A stretch of 64,000 bases of DNA from NCBI RefSeq assembly GCF_002161595.1, contig NZ_NFID01000002.1, forward strand, positions 124,001-188,000, in the 5' to 3' direction. Below the pieces are notes generated by a model. That model was given only the letters and a program-made list of their open reading frames with translations. It had not been told where the DNA came from and made no database searches. The position numbers and the translations under genes are program-made. This document shows, in pieces, positions 25,170 to 33,720 of the stretch (the first letter of the stretch is position 1; every line of letters starts with the position of its first letter). The DNA comes from Gemmiger sp. An50 (lineage in GTDB: Bacteria > Bacillota > Clostridia > Oscillospirales > Ruminococcaceae).

Positions 25170-25592
25170 TCAGGCCAGCGATGCGCCCAGCTCGCGGCAG
25201 GCCGCCAGAGCGTCATCGTCCGGAGCTTCGTTGCAGATTACGCTTTCACAAGCCAGATTGGCGCCGTCGTCGTTGCAGCGGGACTCCCAACTGCGCATCC
25301 ATTCGCCGTCGCCCCAGCCGTAGGAGCCAAACAGGGCGATGTTCTTCCCGCTCAGCCTGCCCTCACAGGCGGTGAACATGGGCTCGAACTCGCTCTCCTC
25401 CAACTGCTCCGACCCCATGGAGGGGCAGCCAAAGGCGATGGCGGAATATTCGCCGACCTGCTCCGGCGAGAACTCCGCGGCGGTGATCACAGACACCTCG
25501 GCGCCCTTGCCCTTGACGCCTTCGGCCACCGCCATGGCCATGGCCTCGGTGTTTCCCGTGCCGCTCCAATACACAACTGCAACTTTACTCAT
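25170..25592 (-). CDS. Flavodoxin
   Basis: A 140-residue FMN-binding electron carrier. The phosphate-binding loop WSGTGNTEAM lies after the first strand, and later loops FGCPSMGSEQLEE and GSYGWGDGEWMRSW contact the flavin. Flavodoxin typically replaces ferredoxin when iron is scarce. The gene follows DUF3793 by 44 nt on the same strand, downstream of a GTTAGC palindrome, so it is likely induced by metal starvation. Start chosen at the ATG of MSKVAVVYWSG; a TTG nine bases earlier is possible. Confidence 0.93.
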   Translation of the reverse strand: MSKVAVVYWSGTGNTEAMAMAVAEGVKGKGAEVSVITAAEFSPEQVGEYSAIAFGCPSMGSEQLEESEFEPMFTACEGRLSGKNIALFGSYGWGDGEWMRSWESRCNDDGANLACESVICNEAPDDDALAACRELGASLA

Positions 25593-25636
25593 AAGACGCA
25601 ACGACCTTTCTTTCTGGATTTGTTATGGTAGAAACA

Positions 25637-26188
25637 TCAACCAGCCACGGTGAGCTGCTCGATGGATTTCCCTTGCTGCCACTGCAGGGAGTAGATTTTG
25701 CTGCACACCTCGTATTTTTCAAAGATGTTTTTGGCGGCCTGTTCGTCGCCGTAGACCTTCCAGCAGCCCACGCACTTGTGATTACACGCCCGATTGCAGA
25801 TGAAGCCCAGCACATCCTCCGGCGGATAGCTCAAAAACAGTCCGATCTCATGGGGGAATTCCCCCTCGCTCCGGAGCCGGTGGATCAGGTGAACCACACA
25901 GCCATTGGGGTTTTCCGGCACATAGCCGTATTTCAGAAGCAATGCTCTGGCGCGGTGATCGGTCAGATCGCTCTCCAGCGCATTGGGCCGGTAGGCGTAG
26001 ATCAAAGCGCGGCCTTTGCGAACCCGGAGCGGCAGAATACGGATTCCTCTGGGAACCAGTTTCTTGTTCAGCCGGCACAAGTCTCGCGTCAGATCCTTCC
26101 GGCTGGGGCAGGCGCAGGAAAAGAGATTTCCCGTCTTGATCCCGGCCAGGGTGGGAGAGCAGTGACGAATCAGCAGATCCTCTGACAT
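25637..26188 (-). CDS. DUF3793-family protein
   Basis: A 183-residue soluble protein with conserved cysteines and histidines (RHCSPTLAGIKTGNLFSCAC, LLKYGY, HEIGLFLSYPPEDVLGFI, KCVGCWKVYGD). The DUF3793 family is common in Clostridia, commonly beside flavodoxin or iron-regulated genes; its reaction is unknown. The ATG at 26188 opens the canonical start MSEDLLIRHCSP; the longer frame runs into the operator region. It is transcribed away from the DtxR gene, with two GTTAGC palindromes between them. Confidence 0.85.
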   Translation of the reverse strand: MSEDLLIRHCSPTLAGIKTGNLFSCACPSRKDLTRDLCRLNKKLVPRGIRILPLRVRKGRALIYAYRPNALESDLTDHRARALLLKYGYVPENPNGCVVHLIHRLRSEGEFPHEIGLFLSYPPEDVLGFICNRACNHKCVGCWKVYGDEQAAKNIFEKYEVCSKIYSLQWQQGKSIEQLTVAG

Positions 26189-26260
26189 AGGCGTTTTCCT
26201 CACAAAATCATGTCCACACGAAGACTGTACGGAGAAATGGAAAAACTGAAAGCAAATATT

Positions 26261-26276
26261 GTTAGCGACAGCTAAC
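26261..26276. promoter_or_regulatory. Metal-regulator operator A
   Basis: Perfect palindrome GTTAGC-GACA-GCTAAC, 73 nt before the DUF3793 start. It is flanked on the minus strand by CACATC and AATATT at -35/-10 spacing. Confidence 0.75.
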
Positions 26277-26308
26277 CGATGTGCCAAAAATATAGCCGCC
26301 GCCTTTTG

Positions 26309-26324
26309 GTTAGCGGTAGCTAAC
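26309..26324. promoter_or_regulatory. Metal-regulator operator B
   Basis: Perfect palindrome GTTAGC-GGTA-GCTAAC in the same divergent region, on the side of the DtxR gene, suggesting autoregulation. Confidence 0.75.
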
Positions 26325-26448
26325 TAAAGAAATTATATATAGAATGAATCCGCTTGTCAAGAGGACGGATGGAATCTGTTGACAAAAAATAGCGCATTTT
26401 GGACGCCTGTGTTATAATAAGCAAAATGTCCGTTTTGGGGAGGGTCCT

Positions 26449-26844
26449 ATGGCGATTCACGAATCTGGCCAGATGTATCTGGAAACTATTTATATTCTCT
26501 CTCAGAACAGCGCCTTTGTTCGGGCTATCGATGTGGGAGAGCAGTTGGGCTTTACCAAGCCCAGCGTCAGCAGAGCCATGTCCATTCTGAAAAAGGACGG
26601 ATATGTGAATGTGGACGCTGACGGTGCGATCACCCTGACGGAGACCGGGCTTGCCATTGCGAAGACGATGTACACCCGCCATACGGTGTTGAGCCAGATG
26701 CTGATGGAACTGGGTGTGGACGAGAAGACCGCGACCGAGGACGCCTGCCGGATCGAGCATGTGATCAGCGAAAAATCCTTTGCGGCGGTGCAGGCGCACT
26801 TGGAGCAGGTAACGAAAATGCGGGAAGATGCTCACGGGCAATGA
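26449..26844 (+). CDS. DtxR/MntR-family metal-dependent repressor
   Basis: A 131-residue regulator. The N-terminal winged helix (ESGQMYLETIYILSQNSAFV, VGEQLGFTKPSVSRAMSILK) is followed by a metal-binding dimerisation region (RHTVLSQMLMELGV, DACRIEHVISEKSF) with the expected His and acidic ligands. No SH3 domain is present, as in MntR and short DtxR types. The gene lies beside two GTTAGC palindromes, and the same site recurs at eight further positions up to 61 kb, so this protein, or its paralogue at 63640, is the best candidate to bind them. Confidence 0.9.
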   Translation: MAIHESGQMYLETIYILSQNSAFVRAIDVGEQLGFTKPSVSRAMSILKKDGYVNVDADGAITLTETGLAIAKTMYTRHTVLSQMLMELGVDEKTATEDACRIEHVISEKSFAAVQAHLEQVTKMREDAHGQ

Positions 26845-26846
26845 GC

Positions 26847-26971
26847 CTATCTCTCAATTTTATATCCCACCCGAAAAACAGTCTTGATGTAGGTGGGGCG
26901 CTTTGGATCAGGCTCCAGTTTGCTCCGTAGCTGCCAGATCGTATTGTCCACGGTGTTGGTGCCCAATTCAT
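26847..26971 (-). pseudogene. C-terminal remnant of an OmpR-type response regulator
   Basis: The last 40 codons encode ELGTNTVDNTIWQLRSKLEP then DPKRPTYIKTVFRVGYKIER and a stop, the typical end of an OmpR/PhoB winged-helix domain. The receiver domain and the rest of the winged helix are missing. The break falls at a 17-bp direct repeat. Confidence 0.8.
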
Positions 26972-27106
26972 GAATTATAGAGTGTAGTAGCATAGCAAAC
27001 GACGTACTGAATAGGGGAACTGAAAAGTCCCTCCTGTCTACGCATTTAGGGGGCAAAAAGCCCAGAGAAATCAAGGCTTTTGGGCGGTAGTTGGTGCCCA
27101 ATTCAT
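26955..27106. repeat. 118-bp insert flanked by 17-bp direct repeats
   Basis: GTTGGTGCCCAATTCAT occurs at 26955-26971 and again at 27090-27106. The first copy lies in the coding sequence of the response-regulator remnant (Glu-Leu-Gly-Thr-Asn on the minus strand). The insert has no gene; it contains a small hairpin (AAAAAGCC/GGCTTTT) but no terminal inverted repeats. From 27107 to 27367 nothing recognisable was seen. Confidence 0.6.
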
Positions 27107-27367
27107 AAACAACTGAATGTGAGCTGAACCCAAGCCTATATTGCGCTCGCCGCCGTAAATCCGGAAAACCCTATATGCAAATTTGGTGGACTTTGTTATC
27201 GAGCGGCAACGCGATAAGTAAATACCTGCCATTTGGCACGGAATATCAAATGAGGTGGAGCCGGGATATGGCCCCCACCGCATTTTATGTGTTCTGCGCT
27301 TTTGAATCAGGAGCGGCCTGCTGTGTGAGTTCACCGCCAAGGGCACCTGCTCCATAGCTCCAACCGC

Positions 27368-27511
27368 TCACGACAGATCGCCCTTATGTGGCTGCTGTCT
27401 TTTCAAAAACTTTCGGGCGGCTTTTTTGATGTTATGACACACGCCAAGAACAGCGATGCAGAACAGCAAAGCTGTTAATCCATATCCAAATGACTGCATT
27501 GCCGTGTTCAT
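27368..27511 (-). CDS. Small single-pass membrane protein
   Basis: Forty-seven residues, MNTAMQSFGYGLTALLFCIA then VLGVCHNIKKAARKFLKRQQ and a short tail. One hydrophobic helix with an internal Cys is followed by a strongly basic cytoplasmic end. It overlaps no gene and lies just after the CxxC metal-binding protein in the same direction. Small membrane proteins near metal transport genes (for example FeoB-associated ones) look similar; function unassigned. Confidence 0.55.
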   Translation of the reverse strand: MNTAMQSFGYGLTALLFCIAVLGVCHNIKKAARKFLKRQQPHKGDLS

Positions 27512-27548
27512 GTTCACGCCTCTTTTCTGACCGCTGCCGCCAACGAAC

Positions 27549-27794
27549 TCAACCGAACAATCCTCTTTTTTTGTACGGCTCCTTCTGGATCGTGCCGACC
27601 TCATACCCTGTGCTGCGAATAGCATTCATAAGAGCCTCCGTGTCCAGCTCTGTTTCAGAGAGGATTACAGTCTGGTTTTTGCTGCGGGAGGAGTTTACCT
27701 TTTTGACCGGGCAGGCTTTGCGTACGGCGTCATTGACATGAGCCTCGCACATCCCGCACATCATTCCGTTGACTTCCACTGTGTACTTCCACAT
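27549..27794 (-). CDS. Heavy-metal-associated (HMA) domain protein
   Basis: An 81-residue soluble metallochaperone-like protein. The metal site is GMMCGMCEAHV (CxxC), followed by the ferredoxin-like pattern ending AIRSTGYEVGTI. Proteins of this kind carry copper or zinc, or form part of transporters. It follows the methyltransferase by 6 nt and so shares the GTTAGC-controlled promoter. Confidence 0.88.
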   Translation of the reverse strand: MWKYTVEVNGMMCGMCEAHVNDAVRKACPVKKVNSSRSKNQTVILSETELDTEALMNAIRSTGYEVGTIQKEPYKKRGLFG

Positions 27795-27800
27795 GTTCTC

Positions 27801-28487
27801 TCACTCCTTCTTGACTTTTGGATCATCGAGCTGCGCGGACCGGACGGTAGCCTGCCGTGCCGCAGTCCGTTCATCCGGGATCTTCCTGGCTATCAGACAG
27901 CACAGCGGCGCCAACGAACTCCCGAGAAGCGGATGGCGAACGATGGAATAGCCGCGCTCGGACAGGTATGCCATCAGCTCCCCGGCAGTCCAGACGTGGT
28001 ACACCCGAAAGCCTGACAGCCCCATGAACCAGAGCCGGAGTCTGGCGCTTCGGCTTTTGCCCCAGACAAAGGTGGGGGCGAACAGCCATCCCCCCGGCTT
28101 CAGAATCCGCCAGGCTTCCGCCAGAGCCTTTTCCGGGTGAGGCATGACATGGAGAGCGTTGGAGATCACCACCGCATCGAAGCTCTCCGGCCCGTAGGGC
28201 AGCTTGGTAGCGTCCTGGACGGAGAAATGGAGCCGGGACGAATGCACCTGCTTTTTGGCCTGACGGATCATTTCAGCTGAAAAGTCGGTTGCCTCCCAGC
28301 TCCGGACACATGGAGACAGCGGCACGGACAGCTGGCCTGTTCCGCAGGCCAACTCCAGCACATCCATGTCCCGTTTCAGAAAAGGGCGCATTGCTTTGCA
28401 GATCTGCTGATAGGTTGCCTGGGAGCGGCGCATGAAACCAGAGTAGTGCCGTGAAAACCGCTCCCAAAACTGCTTGTTGTCATCCAT
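27801..28487 (-). CDS. Class I SAM-dependent methyltransferase
   Basis: A 228-residue enzyme with the Rossmann motif I LELACGTGQLSVPL, acidic loop EATDFSAEM, motif SFDAVVISNALHVMPHP and ILKPGGWLFAPTF. It belongs to the UbiE/Methyltransf_11 group. The C-terminal third is variable and somewhat hydrophobic. The substrate is unknown. It is the first gene of the operon controlled by operator C, so methylation of a metal-related compound is possible but not shown. Confidence 0.85.
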   Translation of the reverse strand: MDDNKQFWERFSRHYSGFMRRSQATYQQICKAMRPFLKRDMDVLELACGTGQLSVPLSPCVRSWEATDFSAEMIRQAKKQVHSSRLHFSVQDATKLPYGPESFDAVVISNALHVMPHPEKALAEAWRILKPGGWLFAPTFVWGKSRSARLRLWFMGLSGFRVYHVWTAGELMAYLSERGYSIVRHPLLGSSLAPLCCLIARKIPDERTAARQATVRSAQLDDPKVKKE

Positions 28488-28510
28488 ACTATATGGTCAC
28501 CTCAACAATG

Positions 28511-28558
28511 GTTAGCATTTGCTAACTACATCATACTCTTTGTCGCACGAAATTGCAA
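28511..28558 (-). promoter_or_regulatory. Promoter with metal-regulator operator C
   Basis: On the minus strand TTGCAA (28553-28558), 17 nt, TATGAT (28530-28535), then the perfect palindrome GTTAGC-AAAT-GCTAAC (28511-28526) over the expected start site. Repression by blocking initiation is the natural reading. Confidence 0.75.
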
Positions 28559-28620
28559 GATGCCGCCATATTGGTTTTGCATGTTCTCTGGGATAAATCA
28601 AGGGAAGAAGCGAGAACGAA

Positions 28621-28655
28621 GAATGACCGGGACACGCATCCCGGTCATTCTTTTC
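28621..28655. terminator. Terminator after the ABC transporter operon
   Basis: GAATGACCGGGA and TCCCGGTCATTC form a 12-bp stem around 6 nt; TTTTC follows on the plus strand and TTCGTTC on the minus strand. It lies just beyond the stop of the ABC gene at 28672. Confidence 0.65.
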
Positions 28656-28671
28656 TTTCGCGCCTCTGCCT

Positions 28672-30411
28672 TTACCGGCACCAACTGGTGGGATTGGAGC
28701 GGGCGGTGATGAAGCGGCGATAAATGCCCTCCTCCTCCATCAGTGTGTCGTGGGCGCCGGCCTGAACGATGCGCCCCTGGTCGATAACCAGGATCTCATC
28801 GGCGTGACAAATGGTATTGAGCCGGTGGGCAATGACCAGCAGAGTCTTGCCCCGGCACAGTTGGGTGATGGCCTCCTGGATGTAGCTCTCGTTGTCGGCG
28901 TCCACGCTGGCAGTGGCCTCATCCAGAATGACGATGGGAGCATCCTTCAGAATGCAGCGAGCAATGGAGATCCGCTGCCGCTCTCCGCCGGATAGGCTGG
29001 CTCCACCTTCGCCGATGACCGTGTCAAAGCCGTCGGGCAGCTCCATGATGAAGTCATAGCATCGGGCTTTTCTGGCCGCCTCATAGACCTCCTCCCGTGT
29101 GGCGTCTGTCCGCCCCATGGCGATGTTGTTATAGACGGTATCCTGGAATAAGTAGACCCGCTGGAACACCATAGAGATCTGATCCATCAGATCAGAAAGA
29201 GGAATATCGCGGATGTCCCTGCCCCGCACCAGGATCTGTCCCTGTTTGACATCCCAAAACCGGGAGAGCAGGTTGGCTACCGTACTTTTACCGCCGCCAG
29301 AGGGTCCCACCAGGGCCAGCATCCGGTTTTTCTCCAGCGTGAAAGAGACATCATGCAGTACCTCTTTCTCCCCGTAGGCAAAGGTGACATTTCGGAACTC
29401 CACCTCCGGGGCACCGCTGGCTTTGGGTAAGGACTCCCGGCCCCGGTCAGGCAGTTCCGGCTGAGCCAACACTGCCTCGATCCGGTCCATGCAGGCGTTC
29501 ATCACCGTCAGGCGGGTGGCTTGGCTGTAGAGTGCCTTAATGGGGCCGAAGAGGTCAAAGACGAAGAGCAGGACACCCAGCAGGAAGGTGATGGAGAGCG
29601 ACCCCCGGCCATAGAGCCAGAGGGACAGGGGGATTATCAGCACCGAGCCCAGACCGCACACCAGATAGAGAGCCCGCATCCAGGGGGCCTGACTCTCCTC
29701 GAACTCGATGCTGACCTTGCGGCTCCGGGCGAAATTCTCGGTGAGCTGCGCGGAACGCTCTCCCAGCAGGTTGAAGGTCTTGGCGATGCCGATGCCCTCC
29801 ACATAGTCCAGCACCGCCCGTGTGAGCGCCTCGCTCTGCTCCTGTCGAACATCAGAGTGGGCCAGGGTGCTCCCCAGGGATGCGCGGCCCAGCTGCCAGA
29901 TAATCAGCACCACCACCAAGGCGGCCAGTCCCAGCCAGGGATTCAGGAAGGCCAGCCACAGCACCAGAATAGCCTGGGCAAAGGTATAGCTCATCATGTT
30001 GGCAATGTCGTGCATACAGTTCTCCTCAATGAACACCATGTCGGTGGACAGAACGGAACTGATTTTGCCGATGTTGCCCTCTGTGAAATAGCCCATGGGC
30101 AGGCGGCGCAAATGCCGTCCCAGCTCCATGCGCAGATCGGCGAATACCATATAGCCCGCCGCGGCCTGGAGCCGGTCGGCGATGTTCTGGCACAGGCACT
30201 CCAGCAGAACGCAACCCACCGTGCCCACCGCCAGCCACAGGCACAGCCGTGCCGTCATGGTTCCCTGGAGAAAAGCGCTCAGGGCCAGGAAGGACAGACC
30301 GATGGGGGCCTTGGACAGCATGGCCTTCAGGAACGCAAAGACAAAGGCCAGCTTGATCCGCCCCTGATAGGGGCCGGATACGGACAGGATTCGTTTCATC
30401 AGCGCGATCAT
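28672..30411 (-). CDS. ABC transporter, membrane plus ATPase half (pair 1, second gene)
   Basis: A 579-residue exporter-fold ABC protein: six membrane helices (residues about 20-310), then ATPase with Walker A GPSGGGKST, signature LSGGERQRISIARCILKDAP and Walker B VILDEATASVD. It overlaps the preceding ABC gene by 4 nt, so the two form a heterodimer. Pairs of this type (IrtAB, YbtPQ) import iron-siderophores despite the exporter fold, which fits the operator and neighbours; drug or peptide export cannot be excluded. Confidence 0.88.
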   Translation of the reverse strand: MIALMKRILSVSGPYQGRIKLAFVFAFLKAMLSKAPIGLSFLALSAFLQGTMTARLCLWLAVGTVGCVLLECLCQNIADRLQAAAGYMVFADLRMELGRHLRRLPMGYFTEGNIGKISSVLSTDMVFIEENCMHDIANMMSYTFAQAILVLWLAFLNPWLGLAALVVVLIIWQLGRASLGSTLAHSDVRQEQSEALTRAVLDYVEGIGIAKTFNLLGERSAQLTENFARSRKVSIEFEESQAPWMRALYLVCGLGSVLIIPLSLWLYGRGSLSITFLLGVLLFVFDLFGPIKALYSQATRLTVMNACMDRIEAVLAQPELPDRGRESLPKASGAPEVEFRNVTFAYGEKEVLHDVSFTLEKNRMLALVGPSGGGKSTVANLLSRFWDVKQGQILVRGRDIRDIPLSDLMDQISMVFQRVYLFQDTVYNNIAMGRTDATREEVYEAARKARCYDFIMELPDGFDTVIGEGGASLSGGERQRISIARCILKDAPIVILDEATASVDADNESYIQEAITQLCRGKTLLVIAHRLNTICHADEILVIDQGRIVQAGAHDTLMEEEGIYRRFITARSNPTSWCR

Positions 30412-32159
30412 GCCTCGTCGCCTCCTTTCTCCGCAGAGACACGCCAGGCAGCGGCTCCCTCGGCAGCCCGCCACAGTGTTTCATAGGCGGGGCAGGTCTT
30501 TCGCAGCTTCTCGTGGCGGCCGATCCCCGCCACATTGCCCTGATCCAGCACCACGATCTGATCGGCGCCTGCAATAGACGGAAGCCGGTGGGCGATGACG
30601 ATGACCGTCTTGCCCCGGATCACCTCGGCAATGGCGGCGTTCATTTTCTCCTCATTCTCCGGGTCCAAAAAAGCGGTGGCCTCATCCAGCACCACGATGG
30701 GAGCGTCCTTCAAAATCGCCCGGGCCAGGGCGATCCGCTGCCGCTCCCCGCCTGAAAGCCCTTTGCCGCCATCGCCGGCCATGGTATAGATTCCTTTTTC
30801 CAGCCGTTTCAGAAACTCTCCGCATTGAGCCCGTTCCGCCGCCGCCAGCACCTCCTCGTCGGTGGCGCCGGGTCTTCCCAGCCGGATGTTCTCCAACAGG
30901 CTGGTGTTGAACAGGAACTGCTCCTGCGCGACGAAGGAGATCTGCTCATTCAGAGAGGCGAGGGACATCTCTCGCAGGTCTTGCCCCCCCAGCGTGATGC
31001 GTCCGTCCGTCACATCGTAAAAGTGGACCAGCAGCTTGGCAAGGGTCGACTTCCCGCTGCCGGATTCTCCCACCAAAGCAGTGAGGCTCCCCTGTGGGAC
31101 AGAGAAGGAGATGCCGTGGAGGACTTCGTCTTTTTCATAAGAAAACCGCACATTCTCAAAGCGGATCTGCAAATCGTTTCCGTTGAAATCCGTTTTTCCT
31201 TCTTTCAGGGGCGGAATATTGAACAGAGATTCCATCTGATCGATCTTGTAGCTCAGCTGGGGCAGCACCGACATAAAGTTCATGGCCCGGACCAAAGGCG
31301 GCCCCACGGAAAAAGACATGCACAGTACCAGCGCGTAATCCGGCAGGGTGGAGGCGCCGGCGAGCACCAGATAGCCGCCCACCGGCAGCAGCACCAGCGC
31401 CACGCAGGGCAAAATGCTGGTGTAGAGGGCCATCCACAGCCAGCAGGCCCGGAACCAATCCAGCGTAAAATCCCGGTAGTTTTTCACATCGGTCTCAAAG
31501 CGGTGATAGGACTCTCCGTCCCGGTTGAAGACCTTCACTACCTCCATGCCGTTGATGTACTCCACGATGGTGTTGTTCATTTTCTGCCCGGCGGCGTAGT
31601 AGTCCCCCATCTTGCTCATGCCGGAGCGGTACATCATGCCCATAGCCAGCACGCCCAGTGGGAGGGAGCAGAGGGAAAGCAGACCCAGCTTCCAGTCCGT
31701 GAGGAACATGGCCGCAAATACCACCACCGGCACCGCCAGATTGGACAGCCCTTCCGGCAGGGCGTGGGCCAGCAACAGCTCCATGCTCTCGATGTCGTCA
31801 ATGAACATCTTCTTCCAGACGCCAACGCCCTTCTCCTGGATCGCGCCCAGGGGCTGCTTTTCCAGCTTGCTCTGGAGATGGAGCCGGAGGTTTTCTAAAG
31901 TATGATAGGCAGAACGGTGGGACAGTGCCAGCCCCTCCACATAAAGAAGGCCGTAGAGGACCATGCACAGAGCCATGGCCCCGGCGCTCGTCAGGGTTTC
32001 CTCCAATGTGAGACTGCCCCCAGTCAGCAGGGGCCGCAGCAGGCGGTAGAGGAAGAAATAGGGCAGCACGCTCATGGCCACGCCGGCCACCAGTACCAGA
32101 ATGGAGGCATAAGTCGTCTTCCGGTGGCGTCCAGTATAGCGCAGGACTTTTTGAAACAC
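30408..32159 (-). CDS. ABC transporter, membrane plus ATPase half (pair 1, first gene)
   Basis: A 583-residue exporter-fold half transporter: N-terminal six-helix domain, then Walker A GESGSGKST, signature LSGGERQRIALARAILKDAP and Walker B VVLDEATAFLD. The degenerate Phe in place of the usual Ser/Thr after the Walker B region is shared by the first members of the other pairs here. The ATG lies 17 nt after operator D. Confidence 0.88.
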   Translation of the reverse strand: MFQKVLRYTGRHRKTTYASILVLVAGVAMSVLPYFFLYRLLRPLLTGGSLTLEETLTSAGAMALCMVLYGLLYVEGLALSHRSAYHTLENLRLHLQSKLEKQPLGAIQEKGVGVWKKMFIDDIESMELLLAHALPEGLSNLAVPVVVFAAMFLTDWKLGLLSLCSLPLGVLAMGMMYRSGMSKMGDYYAAGQKMNNTIVEYINGMEVVKVFNRDGESYHRFETDVKNYRDFTLDWFRACWLWMALYTSILPCVALVLLPVGGYLVLAGASTLPDYALVLCMSFSVGPPLVRAMNFMSVLPQLSYKIDQMESLFNIPPLKEGKTDFNGNDLQIRFENVRFSYEKDEVLHGISFSVPQGSLTALVGESGSGKSTLAKLLVHFYDVTDGRITLGGQDLREMSLASLNEQISFVAQEQFLFNTSLLENIRLGRPGATDEEVLAAAERAQCGEFLKRLEKGIYTMAGDGGKGLSGGERQRIALARAILKDAPIVVLDEATAFLDPENEEKMNAAIAEVIRGKTVIVIAHRLPSIAGADQIVVLDQGNVAGIGRHEKLRKTCPAYETLWRAAEGAAAWRVSAEKGGDEA

Positions 32160-32176
32160 AGTATCACTCCTTTTTA

Positions 32177-32192
32177 GTTAGTTATTGCTAAC
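32177..32192. promoter_or_regulatory. Metal-regulator operator D
   Basis: GTTAGT-TATT-GCTAAC, one base from the perfect palindrome, immediately upstream of the first ABC gene of pair 1. Confidence 0.7.
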
Positions 32193-32202
32193 TCATTAGC
32201 GA

Positions 32203-32229
32203 GAAAAAAGCCTCCGCAGAGGCGTTTTT
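32203..32229 (-). terminator. Terminator of the TetR gene
   Basis: GCCTC/GAGGC stem with CGCA loop, flanked by an A-run and T-run; on the minus strand TTTTTTC follows the stem. Confidence 0.65.
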
Positions 32230-32849
32230 CATCCCTTGGGGAATCCCAGGGCAGCGTACCAGTCAAAGAGACGGCAGACCAAAGTGCAGTGGCGCTGGAT
32301 CTCCGGCCAGGCGAAGGCGTGGATAAAGGGCTCGTAAATGGTGGTCCAGAAAGCGGACAGGACTACATGGAGCTCCCCCTGCGTCATATCCACAGTACAC
32401 AAGCCCCGGCGTCTGGCCTCGGCGTAGTAGGTCCAGGTGCCTTCCGTCATTTTCTCCACCCAGTCGTGCTGGAAGTTGGCGTAAGCGGTGCCCTCCGCTC
32501 CGGTGAGCAGCAGCACAAAGCCATCCCGCCGCTCATTGAGAAAGCGGAACCACCACAGCATGTATTCCTCATCCATATACCACGCCCGGATCAGGTCTTC
32601 GTCGGAGAGGGCGGATGCCGGCACCGCCGTCCGCTCCTCATAAACAGCATCCAAATCCGCCACCGTATCCGCCACCACAGCGCGAAACAGTTCCTCTTTT
32701 CCGGCGTAACGCTTATAAAGAGCCCCGGTTGTCACACCCGCTCGCTGGCAGATGGATTTCAGGGAAGCCCTCTCAAAGCCAAGCGCCAGGAACTCCTCTC
32801 TGGCGCTGTCCATGATCCGAGGGTCGATGGAAGTATCCGGTCTTGCCAT
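32229..32849 (-). CDS. TetR-family regulator
   Basis: A 206-residue repressor. The N-terminal HTH (MDSAREEFLALGFERASLKS, ICQRAGVTTGALYKRYAGKE) is typical of TetR; the rest is a helical ligand-binding domain with many aromatics. The ATG at 32849 fits the family; the longer frame runs through the operator. It faces away from the TetR gene at 33016 and lies upstream of ABC pair 1, which it may also control. Confidence 0.88.
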   Translation of the reverse strand: MARPDTSIDPRIMDSAREEFLALGFERASLKSICQRAGVTTGALYKRYAGKEELFRAVVADTVADLDAVYEERTAVPASALSDEDLIRAWYMDEEYMLWWFRFLNERRDGFVLLLTGAEGTAYANFQHDWVEKMTEGTWTYYAEARRRGLCTVDMTQGELHVVLSAFWTTIYEPFIHAFAWPEIQRHCTLVCRLFDWYAALGFPKG

Positions 32850-32868
32850 AACACCCCTCCCGACAAAT

Positions 32869-32898
32869 GATAATTTGATTACCGATAATCTGATTATC
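32869..32898. promoter_or_regulatory. Tandem TetR-type operators
   Basis: GATAATC-T-GATTATC (32884-32898) is a perfect 15-bp palindrome, directly preceded by the related GATAATT-T-GATTACC (32869-32883). They lie between the two divergent TetR genes, 20-50 nt before the start of the minus-strand gene. Confidence 0.65.
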
Positions 32899-32941
32899 AA
32901 TATAGCATCCCTTTCTATCCCTGTCAAGGGGAAATCCTCTC

Positions 32942-32970
32942 TTGACAAACTCGCTTTTTGGTTGTATATT
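32942..32970 (+). promoter_or_regulatory. Promoter of the plus-strand TetR gene
   Basis: TTGACA (32942-32947), 17 nt, TATATT (32965-32970). Downstream, CGTTATAAAACACCGTTTTG may contain this regulator's own site. Confidence 0.7.
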
Positions 32971-33015
32971 CAAAACATCGTTATAAAACACCGTTTTGGA
33001 TTGTGAGGCGATACC

Positions 33016-33645
33016 ATGGCAAAGCAGATCGAAGGGGTCTATGAAAATGTACTCCGCTGCGCCCGTCAGGAATTTTTGGAAAAAGGCTTTGCTCTGGCCT
33101 CCCTGCGGGACATCGCCAAAGCGGCGGGAACCAGCACCGGCTCCATCTATACCCGCTTTACTGACAAGGCGGGATTGTTCCGGGCCCTGGTGGAGCCTGC
33201 CGCGGGAGAGCTGAAGCGCCGTTTTTTGGAGATTCAGGAGTCTTTTCACCAGTTTGACGGCCCAACCCAGCAGGAGGAGATGGGGCGTTACACCGCCCAT
33301 GCCCAGGAGGGACTGTTTGACTACATCTATGAGCACCTGCCGGAGTTTGAACTGCTGCTCCGCCGGGCCGCCGGGACGGAATATGCCCACTATATTGACG
33401 AGTTGGTGGAGATCGAAGTCAGTTACACCTACAAATACATGGAGGTCATCGGCTGTGAGAGCGTCCGCTCCGGTCAGGTCACTGAGGACTTGATCCATAT
33501 CGTTACCACCGCCTACTTCAACGGAATGTTTGAGCCGGTGCGGCACCGCATGGATAAGGCCCGGGCGCTCCACTATATCCGCCAGCTCAACCGCTATCAC
33601 ATGGCAGGATTTGAGACGATTTTTCATCCCGAAAACTTCCGGTAG
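33016..33645 (+). CDS. TetR-family regulator
   Basis: A 209-residue regulator with the N-terminal HTH (NVLRCARQEFLEKGFALASL then RDIAKAAGTSTGSIYTRF) and a helical sensor domain. It is not a close copy of the divergent TetR protein. It precedes ABC pair 2 but is separated from it by a terminator and a GTTAGC operator, so the pair is under metal control while this regulator may add a second signal. Confidence 0.9.
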   Translation: MAKQIEGVYENVLRCARQEFLEKGFALASLRDIAKAAGTSTGSIYTRFTDKAGLFRALVEPAAGELKRRFLEIQESFHQFDGPTQQEEMGRYTAHAQEGLFDYIYEHLPEFELLLRRAAGTEYAHYIDELVEIEVSYTYKYMEVIGCESVRSGQVTEDLIHIVTTAYFNGMFEPVRHRMDKARALHYIRQLNRYHMAGFETIFHPENFR

Positions 33646-33648
33646 TGC

Positions 33649-33675
33649 AAAAGGCCGCTCTCTCGGCGGCCTTTT
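33649..33675 (+). terminator. Terminator of the plus-strand TetR gene
   Basis: AAAAGGCCGC and GCGGCCTTTT form a stem around a 7-nt loop with a T-run. Confidence 0.75.
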
Positions 33676-33688
33676 CATAAAACCAAAG

Positions 33689-33704
33689 GTTAGCAATAAC
33701 TAAC
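33689..33704. promoter_or_regulatory. Metal-regulator operator E
   Basis: GTTAGC-AATA-ACTAAC, 17 nt before the first ABC gene of pair 2. Confidence 0.7.
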
Positions 33705-33720
33705 TAAAGGAGGCTTATTT

